From Phytoactinopolyspora endophytica (GTDB lineage Bacteria; Actinomycetota; Actinomycetes; Jiangellales; Jiangellaceae): a stretch of DNA of 6,080 bases. Position numbers and translations under genes: made by a program. Below, piece after piece: positions 1-6,080 of the stretch (its first letter is position 1; each line of letters begins with the position of its first letter). The notes below the pieces were generated by a model, which ran no database searches, was not told where the DNA came from, and saw only the letters and a list, made by a program, of their open reading frames with translations. Location: contig NZ_ML142851.1 in the NCBI RefSeq assembly GCF_004138495.1, forward strand, positions 355,642 to 361,721, given 5' to 3'.

Positions 1-120
1 CCCGACGAGCTCGTCGGCGACTTCGAGCTGTTCCCCAGCACCGACACGGTGCCGTTCCATTACCCGCACCCGGTCACGGGCAAGGACTGGGACCCTCGGT
101 CCGGGAAGAGTCTGCGATGA
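1..120 (+). CDS. C-terminal fragment of an unrecognised protein (5' end outside window)
   Basis: An open frame runs from the first base to a TGA at 118-120 and gives the last 39 codons of a protein that begins upstream. The visible tail is polar and rich in Pro, Asp and His, with the motif FHYPHPVTGKDWDP near the end; it has no membrane segment. I do not recognise the family from so short a piece. It is likely real because it is in phase from the window edge to a stop that overlaps the next start codon as ATGA (117-120), the same coupling used between later genes here. By context it should be an earlier gene of the same catabolic operon, perhaps an oxygenase or another pathway enzyme, but that is a guess from position only. 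Confidence 0.6.
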   Translation, partial: PDELVGDFELFPSTDTVPFHYPHPVTGKDWDPRSGKSLR

Positions 121-1679
121 CCGCGGTTCAGGACCAGCCGGGCCGGGACGGCGCCCGATGGGCTCGGGCCGACGGCTACGTCGGTGGTGTGCGGACCCGT
201 CCGGAACGGTGGGCGGCGGTGACCAACCCCGCCGACGTCGCGGAGACGGTCGGCGAGTACGCCGTGTCCAGCGGCCGGGATGTCGATGCGGCGGTGCGTG
301 CGGCCCACGACGCCTTCCCGGAATGGCGTGCGCTGGGCGCGCGGCGGCGGGCCGAGCTGATGGCCGATGCCGCCGGCGAGCTGGAGAAGCTAGCGGCGGA
401 CCTGGCACCGGTGATCTCGCTGGAAGTCGGGAAGGTGGTGGCGGAGTCGCGGGTGGACGCGTCCGGTGCCGTGGGCCTTCTCCGTGCCTTCGCCGCGCTG
501 TCCGACCTGGCCGAGCGGGAGCTCGACGTCAGCGACGACGAAGCGTCCCGCCCGGCGACCAGCGCTCGGATCCGCCGCGTGCCGGTCGGGCCGGTCGCGG
601 TGATTCCGCCGTGGAACACGCCGGTCTACCTGACGTTCAACATGCTCGCTCCGGCGCTGATCTCCGGCTGCACGGTGGTGGTGAAACCGCCGGAGGTAGC
701 ACCGCTGGCGGTGTCGGCGATGCTGCGTCGCTGCGCCGAGCTGCTTCCGCCGGGGGTGCTCAACGTCGTACCTGGCACCGGCGACGAGGCGGGTGAAGCG
801 CTGACCCGGCACGAGCTGGTGCGAGGGATCCTGTTCACCGGCGGCGTCGCCTCGGGGCGGCGGGTGCTGGAGGCGGCGGCGTCGACCGTGAAGAAGGTCT
901 CGCTCGAGCTCGGCGGCAACGACCCGGCGATCGTGCTGGAATCGGCGACCGTCGACGACGAGCTGCTGCGGGAGCTCGTCGCCGGCACGTTCAGCTCCAG
1001 CGGGCAGATCTGTTACAACGTCAAGCGCGTTTACGTGCATCGCAGCCGATACGACGAGCTGGTCGACGGCCTGGCGCAGATGCTGGGCGGCCTCGTCGTC
1101 GGGGATCCGTTCGACCCGGACGTGCACATGGGTCCGCTGACGACCCGGGCCGGATACGACCGCGCGCACCGGCTGTTGGCCGATGCCGAGCGGGAAGGTG
1201 CCCGGGTTCTGCACCGGGGTGTGCGGGCCGGTTCGGCGAAGTGGGCCGACGGGCTGTACGTCTACCCGGTGCTCGTCACTGGAGTCCCCTCGTACGCCGA
1301 GCTGGTGGTGGAGGAGCAGTTCGCGCCGGTCCTCCCGATCCTGCCGTTCGACACCGACGACGAGGCGGTCGCCGAAGCGAACCGGACCGAGTACGGGCTC
1401 GGGTCGTCGGTGTGGAGCGACGACGTCGGCCATGCCGAGACGGTCGCGGAGCGGGTCGAGGCGGGCAACACCTTCATCAACGTGCACCGGGTCGGCGCGT
1501 CGGTCGCGTCCGTGCCCTTCGGTGGGGTGAAGCGCTCCGGGCTCGGCCGCAACCACCGCGAGTACTCGCTCGCCTCGTGCACCGAGGAGCACGCGATCGT
1601 CCACATCGAGCAGCCGCACAGCCGCCTCCCAGGCATCACCCGCTGGGAGAACCTCAGTACAGGAGGCCCAGACAGATGA
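117..1679 (+). CDS. NAD(P)-dependent aldehyde dehydrogenase, probably acting on an aromatic aldehyde
   Basis: This 520-residue protein of the aldehyde dehydrogenase superfamily oxidises an aldehyde to a carboxylate with NAD(P)+ and is presumably cytosolic. The core is complete: PPWN at 164-167 with oxyanion-hole Asn167; cofactor-binding Lys190 in VVVKPPE; the Rossmann-loop motif FTGGVASG at 240-247; general base Glu264 in LELGGND; catalytic Cys299 in SGQIC; Glu400 in EEQFAP; and the C-terminal PFGGVKRSGLGR at 467-478. Length is slightly above the usual 480-500, from short tails at both ends. The ATG overlaps the upstream stop as ATGA, with a purine-rich GGGAAGAG at 103-110 as ribosome binding site. 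Small departures from consensus are KPPE for the common KPSE and EEQFAP for EEIFGP. The substrate is inferred: next to a LigW-like decarboxylase, a vanillin- or formylvanillate-type aldehyde is plausible. Semialdehydes from ring cleavage are an alternative. The family call is very secure, the substrate is not. Confidence 0.95.
   Translation: MTAVQDQPGRDGARWARADGYVGGVRTRPERWAAVTNPADVAETVGEYAVSSGRDVDAAVRAAHDAFPEWRALGARRRAELMADAAGELEKLAADLAPVISLEVGKVVAESRVDASGAVGLLRAFAALSDLAERELDVSDDEASRPATSARIRRVPVGPVAVIPPWNTPVYLTFNMLAPALISGCTVVVKPPEVAPLAVSAMLRRCAELLPPGVLNVVPGTGDEAGEALTRHELVRGILFTGGVASGRRVLEAAASTVKKVSLELGGNDPAIVLESATVDDELLRELVAGTFSSSGQICYNVKRVYVHRSRYDELVDGLAQMLGGLVVGDPFDPDVHMGPLTTRAGYDRAHRLLADAEREGARVLHRGVRAGSAKWADGLYVYPVLVTGVPSYAELVVEEQFAPVLPILPFDTDDEAVAEANRTEYGLGSSVWSDDVGHAETVAERVEAGNTFINVHRVGASVASVPFGGVKRSGLGRNHREYSLASCTEEHAIVHIEQPHSRLPGITRWENLSTGGPDR
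1661..1666 (+). promoter_or_regulatory. Strong Shine-Dalgarno (AGGAGG) for the LigW-like gene
   Basis: A perfect AGGAGG lies inside the last codons of the aldehyde dehydrogenase, 9 bases before the ATG at 1676. It fixes that ATG as the start rather than the in-frame ATG at 1688, which would be 21 bases away. It suggests independent ribosome loading as well as coupling through the ATGA overlap. Confidence 0.8.
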
Positions 1680-2782
1680 CCGACCAGATGACCGTGGAGA
1701 AGGACCTCACCACCGGGGGACGGGTCGGGTACCTGAGGATCGCCGTGGAGGAGGCGTACGCGCCGCCGGAGCTGGTCCGCTCCTTCCGGGATCTCCTCGA
1801 CCGTCCCGACGTCGACCCCGGGTTCGAGAGTCTGATGGGCTTCTACCTGCGCAGCGACGCGGAGCGGCCGAGGGCTGTCCAGCGCAAGCTGCAGGACCTC
1901 GGCGACGAGCGGCTGGCGGACATGGACTCGGCCGGCATCGACCATGCGGTCGTGTCGCTGACCGCGCCGGGCACGCAGGTGCTCGACGTCGCCCGGGCGC
2001 GGGAGATCGCCACGGTGGCCAACGACCGGATCGCCGACGCCTGCCTATGGCATCCCGGCCGGTTCTCCGGCCTGGCCGCCGTCGGGTTCGAGGACGCCTC
2101 CTCGGCCGTCGTGGAGCTGGAACGGGCGGTGACGCAGCTCGGCCTGAAGGGGCTGATCTGCAACTCGCACGTCAAGGGGCACTACCTCGACGAGCCGCAG
2201 TTCTACCCCATCCTGGAGGCGGCCGAGGCGCTCGGCGTCCCGATCTATCTGCATCCGCAGACACCGCCGGCTCAGATGATAGGGCCGATGCTGGACGCGG
2301 GGTTGGACGGTGCCATCTTCGGGTTCGGTGTCGAGACCGGCATGCACGTGCTGCGGCTGATCGTCGCGGGCGTGCTCGACCGGTTCCCGAGGCTCAAGCT
2401 GGTCGTCGGGCATCTCGGGGAGGCGCTGCCGTACTGGCTCTACCGTCTCGACTGGATGCACGCGGCGCAGGTCCGGGCAGCCCGATACGAGTCCTCGAAG
2501 CCGCTCGAGCTCACCCCGAGCGAGTACTTCCGCCGCAACATCTGGATCACCACGAGCGGGATGGCCTGGCCACCGGCGATCATGTTCTGCCGCGAGGTGG
2601 TGGGCGCCGACCGGGTTCTGTACGCGATGGACTACCCGTACCAGTTCGTCGCCGACGAGGTGCGCATCCAGGATGACCTGCCGATGAGCCGCGACGAGTT
2701 GCGGGCGTTCTACGAGACCACCGCGGTGGAACTGTTCAACCTGGACTTCCCCCGCCTTGCGCAGGGAGGCGGAGATGGATGA
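1676..2782 (+). CDS. ligW: LigW-like amidohydrolase-superfamily aromatic acid decarboxylase (5-carboxyvanillate decarboxylase-like)
   Basis: This 368-residue protein has the TIM-barrel fold of the amidohydrolase_2 (ACMSD-like) family, whose members remove CO2 from aromatic acids using a divalent metal. Visible hallmarks are GYLRIAVEEAYA at 18-29, YLHP at 191-194, a long GLDGAIFGFGVETGMH stretch at 209-224, VGHLGEALPYWLYRLDWMH at 244-262, and YAMDYPYQ at 316-323. By family alignment the metal ligands should be Glu25, His193 and Asp319, with His246 and Glu249 in the active site. The first-strand motif is ExA (Glu25, Ala27), not the HxH of ACMSD or the ExH of gamma-resorcylate decarboxylase. As I recall LigW of Sphingobium SYK-6, it carries the same ExA and the same GFGVETGMH, EALPYWLYRLD and AMDYPYQ blocks, so LigW (5-carboxyvanillate to vanillate) is the nearest characterised match. 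The start overlaps the upstream stop as ATGA. The decarboxylase family is secure; the exact substrate could be another hydroxylated or methoxylated benzoate. Confidence 0.85.
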   Translation: MTDQMTVEKDLTTGGRVGYLRIAVEEAYAPPELVRSFRDLLDRPDVDPGFESLMGFYLRSDAERPRAVQRKLQDLGDERLADMDSAGIDHAVVSLTAPGTQVLDVARAREIATVANDRIADACLWHPGRFSGLAAVGFEDASSAVVELERAVTQLGLKGLICNSHVKGHYLDEPQFYPILEAAEALGVPIYLHPQTPPAQMIGPMLDAGLDGAIFGFGVETGMHVLRLIVAGVLDRFPRLKLVVGHLGEALPYWLYRLDWMHAAQVRAARYESSKPLELTPSEYFRRNIWITTSGMAWPPAIMFCREVVGADRVLYAMDYPYQFVADEVRIQDDLPMSRDELRAFYETTAVELFNLDFPRLAQGGGDG

Positions 2783-3554
2783 GCGAGCATCCGGCCCGCT
2801 GCTCGACGTGGACGGCGTCTGCGTCAGATTCGGCGGCATCACCGCCCTCGACGACCTGTCGTTCGCGGTGGACGACGGCGAGATCTGCGGGCTGATCGGC
2901 CCGAACGGCGCGGGCAAGACGACGATGCTCAACGTGCTGAGCCGGGTCTACGACGCCACGTCGGGCGCGGTGACGATGGCCGGGCAGGATCTGCTCGGCC
3001 TGCCCCCGCACGCGATCAGCGGAGTGGGAGTGGCCCGCACCTTCCAGAATCTGGCGCTGTTCCCGAGCATGACGGTCCTGGAGAACGTGATGGTCGGGGC
3101 GCACAACCTGTGCACGGGGAACTGGGTCACGTCGCTGATCCCGGGGTACATCGCGCGGGCCGAGCGACGCACCACCGAGCAGGCCATGTACGTGCTTCAG
3201 ACGCTGGGGCTGGCCGACGACGCGCTGCGCAAGGTGACGGACCTGCCGTTCGGCACGATGAAGCGGGTCGAGTTCGCCCGGGCCCTGGTCTCCAGGCCGC
3301 GGCTGCTGCTCCTGGACGAGCCGGCGAACGGGCTGAACCATGCCGAGGTCACCGCACTCGGTGAGCTGATCCAACGGGTGCGTGCGGAGTTCGCGCTCAC
3401 CGTGCTGCTGGTGGAGCACCATATGCGCCTGGTGATGGGGATCAGCGACCACGTCGTGGTGCTGAACTTCGGGCACCGCATCGCGTTCGGGACACCCGAG
3501 CATGTGCAGCAGGACCCCGAGGTCATCTCGGCCTATCTGGGGAGTGCGGCATGA
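2775..3554 (+). CDS. livG: ABC transporter ATP-binding protein, LivG type (HAAT family)
   Basis: This 259-residue cytoplasmic ATPase subunit powers an importer of the hydrophobic/branched-chain amino acid uptake family. It shows Walker A GPNGAGKT at 42-49, Q-loop Gln91 in ARTFQN, signature region LPFGTMKRVE at 157-166, Walker B RLLLLDEP at 176-183 with catalytic Glu182, and H-loop His215 in VEHHM. ARTFQN, the EH switch and the insert between Q-loop and signature (about 107-135) are typical of LivG rather than LivF. The signature departs from LSGGQ, as LivG proteins often do. I chose the ATG at 2775, with GGAGG at 2765-2769 five bases upstream; a TTG at 2757 in the same frame would add six residues but lacks such a site. 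The start overlaps the decarboxylase stop by eight bases (ATGGATGA), so translation is probably coupled. Its substrate is set by partners and is probably not leucine, given the catabolic neighbours (inference). Confidence 0.93.
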   Translation: MDERASGPLLDVDGVCVRFGGITALDDLSFAVDDGEICGLIGPNGAGKTTMLNVLSRVYDATSGAVTMAGQDLLGLPPHAISGVGVARTFQNLALFPSMTVLENVMVGAHNLCTGNWVTSLIPGYIARAERRTTEQAMYVLQTLGLADDALRKVTDLPFGTMKRVEFARALVSRPRLLLLDEPANGLNHAEVTALGELIQRVRAEFALTVLLVEHHMRLVMGISDHVVVLNFGHRIAFGTPEHVQQDPEVISAYLGSAA

Positions 3555-4267
3555 CCTCGCCACTGCTACAGATGCGTTCGGTCGACGCCTTCTACGGCAA
3601 GATCCAGGCGCTGCATGGGATCGGCCTCCGTGTGGACGAGGGCGAGGCGGTGGTGCTGCTCGGGGCGAACGGCGCCGGCAAGACCACCGTGCTGCGTGCT
3701 CTGTCCGGACTGATCCCGGCGCGGGGCGAGATCCGCTTCGACGGGCGGTCGATCCTCGGCTGGCGGCCGGAACGGGTGGTGCGCCGCGGCATTAGCCATG
3801 TGCCGCAGGGCAGGGGCGTCTTCGCGGAGCTCACCGTCGAGGAGAACCTCCTCGTCGGCGCCTTCACCCGGACCGACCGGGCCGCGGTCCAGGCCGACAT
3901 GAAGCGCTGGTACGACGTGTTCCCACAGCTCTACGAGCGACGCACGCAGCTCGCCGGCCAGATGAGTGGTGGCGAGCAGCAGATGCTCGCCGTCGCCCGG
4001 GGCCTGATGTCCCGGCCACGGCTGCTCCTGCTCGACGAGCCGTCGCTCGGCCTCGCCAGGATGATCACCGAGGGCCTGTTCGCCCAGCTGCGGGAGATCA
4101 ACCAGCGAGAGGGCACGTCGCTCCTGGTCGTGGAGCAGAACGCCGAGCTGGCGCTCGCCTTCGCGCACCGTGCGTACGTCATCGAGTCGGGGCACATCGA
4201 GGTCTCCGGCTCCGGCCACGAGGTCCGCGACGACGACGCCGTACGCCGGGCGTATCTGGGCTACTGA
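3551..4267 (+). CDS. livF: ABC transporter ATP-binding protein, LivF type (HAAT family)
   Basis: This 238-residue second ATPase subunit pairs with the LivG-type protein just upstream. Motifs in order are Walker A GANGAGKT at 38-45, Q-loop Gln86 in VPQGRGVF, a canonical signature MSGGEQQ at 138-144, Walker B LLLLDEP at 158-164 with Glu163, and Gln196 in VEQN at the switch position. VPQGRGVF, EENL (97-100) and VEQN are characteristic of LivF, and the length is normal. The D-loop reads SLGLAR where LivF proteins usually have SLGLAP, a small oddity. The ATG overlaps the livG stop as ATGA, with GGGGAG at 3539-3544 six bases ahead, so the two ATPases should be made in equal amounts. The family assignment is secure; the transported molecule is unknown. 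Confidence 0.94.
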   Translation: MTSPLLQMRSVDAFYGKIQALHGIGLRVDEGEAVVLLGANGAGKTTVLRALSGLIPARGEIRFDGRSILGWRPERVVRRGISHVPQGRGVFAELTVEENLLVGAFTRTDRAAVQADMKRWYDVFPQLYERRTQLAGQMSGGEQQMLAVARGLMSRPRLLLLDEPSLGLARMITEGLFAQLREINQREGTSLLVVEQNAELALAFAHRAYVIESGHIEVSGSGHEVRDDDAVRRAYLGY

Positions 4268-4279
4268 AGGGCGGCATCG

Positions 4280-5209
4280 ATGTTCGACTCCAACATCGCA
4301 AACCCCGCGTACCTCCTCCAGCTGTTCCTCAGTGGGATGTCCATGGGATCCCTGTTCGCTCTCTTCGCACTCGCCTTCGTGATCGTGTGGAAGGCGTCGT
4401 CGCACTTGAACCTGGCTGCCGGTGAGCTCGGCGCGCTCGGTGTCTTCACCATGTCCAGCCTGGTGCTGAGGGGTATGGCCTTCTGGCTCGCACTAGCCGT
4501 CGTGCTGGTGGTCGCGCTGGGCGTCGGGGCGTTGATGGAGCGTTCCCTCATCCGGCCCGCGGAGAAGCGCGGGCTGTTCGCCGTCGTGCTCACGACGCTC
4601 GCTGTCTATCTGGTCGCGAACGCCGCGATCGGGCTGGCCTGGGGGACGGAACCGGCCACGGCGCCGAGTCCGTTCGACGGCGGGGCAGGCTCACAGCTGG
4701 TGCTGATGGACGGGCCGCCGCAGGCATACCTCACCTACGGCGATCTCCTCTCGCTGGCGGCCTTGGCCGTCGTCGGTCTGGCGCTGTCGCTGTTCCTGCA
4801 GCGCACCCGGTACGGCCTGGCCTATCGTGCGGTCGCCTCCAACCGCGAGTCGGCCGGGCTCGTCGGTATCCCGCTGCCGCGGATGTTCATCGTGGGCTGG
4901 GGACTGTCGGTGCTGATCGCCACTCTCACGGCGGTGCTCGTCGGCGTCCGCAACGGCGCGATCGACTACGCCATGATGACGCCGATGCTCGTGTTCGGCC
5001 TGACCGCCGCAACTGTGGGCGGCTTCGAGAGCCTCAAGGGCGCCGTCGTCGGAGGGCTGGCCCTCGGCCTGGCGGTCAATCTCTTCCCGGGTCTGCTGAC
5101 GTTCGTCTCCGGCGATCTCGGCCTGGTGGTCGCGCTGGTCCTGGTGCTCGTCGTCCTTCTGCTCCGCCCACAGGGTCTATTCGGCGTCAAGAGATTGGAG
5201 CGGGTATGA
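4280..5209 (+). CDS. livH: ABC transporter permease, LivH type (HAAT family)
   Basis: This 309-residue integral membrane protein is one half of the translocation channel. It is hydrophobic throughout, with roughly eight membrane segments (near 11-36, 45-62, 68-87, 99-119, 155-174, 201-222, 234-262 and 268-296; estimated by eye). Family marks are HLNLAAGELGALG at 42-54 in the second segment, the cytoplasmic coupling loop GLAYRAVASNRESAGLVGI at 179-197 that contacts the ATPases, GGFESLKGAVVGG at 247-259, and the C-terminal LRPQGLFG at 295-302. There is no cleavable signal peptide, as expected. It follows livF after 12 untranslated bases, the only real gap in the cluster, with AAGGG at 4267-4271 as ribosome binding site. 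It should pair with the LivM-type permease that follows. The substrate cannot be deduced from the sequence; uptake of an aromatic acid is inferred from the operon. Confidence 0.92.
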   Translation: MFDSNIANPAYLLQLFLSGMSMGSLFALFALAFVIVWKASSHLNLAAGELGALGVFTMSSLVLRGMAFWLALAVVLVVALGVGALMERSLIRPAEKRGLFAVVLTTLAVYLVANAAIGLAWGTEPATAPSPFDGGAGSQLVLMDGPPQAYLTYGDLLSLAALAVVGLALSLFLQRTRYGLAYRAVASNRESAGLVGIPLPRMFIVGWGLSVLIATLTAVLVGVRNGAIDYAMMTPMLVFGLTAATVGGFESLKGAVVGGLALGLAVNLFPGLLTFVSGDLGLVVALVLVLVVLLLRPQGLFGVKRLERV

Positions 5210-6080
5210 CCAGGGTCATCGAACGAGGCAGCATGCCGCACCGGGCCTGGCAGGGGTCGGGGCTGGTCGTGCTGGTCGTCGCGGTGGTGCTGTTCCCGGT
5301 CCTCTCCGGTGACTTCCGGGTGACCCAGATCGGGCAGGCCATCGCCTATGCGGTCGCACTGCTCGGCCTCAACGTCGTCACCGGGATGAGCAGGCAGATC
5401 TCGCTCGGTCACGGAGCCATGTTCGGTATCGGCGCGTACAGCACGGCGATCCTGGTGTCCGACCATGGCTGGCCGTTCTTCGGCGCCATTGGGATGTCCG
5501 CGCTCATCGGCGTCGTCGTCGGGCTGGTCGTCGGCCTGCCGGCGCTGCGCCTGAAAGGGCTCTACCTGGCGATCGTGACGATCGCCGTCGGGACGGCGTT
5601 CCCGCTGCTGCTGCTCCAGCCGTTCGCACGGGACCTGGGCTCCGGAGGGTCCAGCGGCAAGCCGATGTTCCTACCGTGGTCGAAGCCTTCCTGGTTCGGT
5701 TTCGATGTGACGCCCATCGGGTTCAAGTTCGTGCTCGTCTGTGGCGTCGCCGTCGTGGTGTTCGCCGGCACGGCTTTGCTGGTGCGCAGCCGGGTCGGCC
5801 GGGCCATGTTCGCCGTTCGCGACAACGAGACCGCGGCGGCGGTGGCCGGGATCCACGTCGCGAGTGTGAAGGTCGGCAGCTTCGCGTTCAGCACGATGCT
5901 CGCCGCCGTGGGTGGTTCTTTGTTCATGCTGATGGTGCCGATCGTCAGCCCGGACAGTGTCGGTTTCCATCTGAGCCTGCTGTTCATCACGGCGGTGATC
6001 ATCGGCGGCGAGGAGCGGGTGGCGGGCGCCGTCGTCGGAGGGTTCGTGATGGTGTTCCTCCCGACGTACACGTTCGAGCT
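5206..6080 (+). CDS. livM: ABC transporter permease, LivM type, partial (3' end outside window)
   Basis: The frame is open from ATG 5206 to the window edge, giving 291 codons of the second channel subunit. It starts with a short basic N-terminus, then about eight membrane segments. LivM marks are the ISLGHGAMFGIGAY block at 65-78, the GLPALRLKGLYLAIVT stretch at 110-125, and the coupling loop GRAMFAVRDNETAAAVAGI at 198-216. Near the edge, IIGGEERVAGAVVGG (266-279) sits where LivM proteins usually read GGxGSxxG, so the acidic EER replaces the common small residues. LivM is often 300-360 residues, so only the last segment and tail should be missing. The ATG overlaps the livH stop as ATGA (5206-5209), with GGAG at 5197-5200 five bases before it. 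The stop codon is not visible, so the true end is unknown. Confidence 0.93.
   Translation, partial: MTRVIERGSMPHRAWQGSGLVVLVVAVVLFPVLSGDFRVTQIGQAIAYAVALLGLNVVTGMSRQISLGHGAMFGIGAYSTAILVSDHGWPFFGAIGMSALIGVVVGLVVGLPALRLKGLYLAIVTIAVGTAFPLLLLQPFARDLGSGGSSGKPMFLPWSKPSWFGFDVTPIGFKFVLVCGVAVVVFAGTALLVRSRVGRAMFAVRDNETAAAVAGIHVASVKVGSFAFSTMLAAVGGSLFMLMVPIVSPDSVGFHLSLLFITAVIIGGEERVAGAVVGGFVMVFLPTYTFE

Noticed and set aside
390..1619. A 409-codon open frame on the - strand opposite the aldehyde dehydrogenase
   Set aside because: Its translation is low-complexity, rich in Arg, His, Asp and Pro with no domain motif, as expected for antisense of a GC-rich gene; the + strand has all ALDH motifs.
1241..1675. 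In-frame upstream extension of the decarboxylase to a start near 1241
   Set aside because: The extension is a +1-frame shadow of the ALDH and very Arg-rich; the perfect AGGAGG at 1661-1666 and the LigW-like N-terminus place the start at 1676.
2757..2774. TTG start for livG adding six residues
   Set aside because: ATG 2775 has GGAGG five bases upstream and gives a normal LivG N-terminus; the TTG lies ahead of that site.
117..2782. ACMSD/aminomuconate semialdehyde dehydrogenase pair of the 2-aminophenol or 3-hydroxyanthranilate pathway
   Set aside because: The decarboxylase lacks the HxH motif of ACMSD and has LigW-type blocks instead, so the superficially similar pairing is less likely.
2045..2932. 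Long - strand frame across the decarboxylase/livG junction
   Set aside because: No recognisable motif, compositionally an antisense shadow, and it overlaps two well-supported genes.
4268..4279. Possible terminator or promoter between livF and livH
   Set aside because: Only 12 bases, with no stem-loop or T-run; it holds only part of a ribosome binding site.
3566..4405. Long - strand frame opposite the LivF-type ATPase
   Set aside because: Antisense of a gene with complete ABC motifs; Arg/His/Glu-rich translation without family features.

Overview
The window is a compact, very GC-rich stretch in which every recognisable gene lies on the + strand with almost no intergenic DNA. Strong GC bias at third codon positions, long spurious antisense frames and ATGA-type stop/start overlaps suggest a high-GC actinobacterium (Pseudonocardia/Frankia/Rhodococcus-like; the genus cannot be fixed from this sequence). 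No RNA gene, mobile element, CRISPR array, promoter or terminator was found, and no gap is longer than about 12 bases. The window appears to be the interior of one operon, cut at both ends.

Layout: (1) 1-120, the last 39 codons of an unrecognised protein; (2) 117-1679, an NAD(P)-dependent aldehyde dehydrogenase with complete catalytic residues; (3) 1676-2782, an amidohydrolase-superfamily, metal-dependent aromatic acid decarboxylase that strongly resembles LigW (5-carboxyvanillate decarboxylase); (4) 2775-3554 and (5) 3551-4267, two ABC ATPases of the LivG and LivF types; (6) 4280-5209, a LivH-type permease; (7) 5206 to beyond the window end, a LivM-type permease cut by the edge. No substrate-binding protein is present; one would be expected downstream or elsewhere.

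How the genes may work together (inference): a branched-chain-amino-acid-type (HAAT) ABC importer is co-transcribed with an aldehyde dehydrogenase and a LigW-like decarboxylase. The simplest reading is uptake of an aromatic carboxylate or aldehyde, oxidation of an aldehyde group to a carboxylate, then non-oxidative decarboxylation, as in breakdown of lignin-derived methoxylated aromatics. LigW is known from the 5,5'-dehydrodivanillate pathway of Sphingobium SYK-6, and finding it next to an ABC importer in a probable actinobacterium is the most interesting feature here. The transporter substrate and the exact enzyme substrates cannot be read from the sequence.
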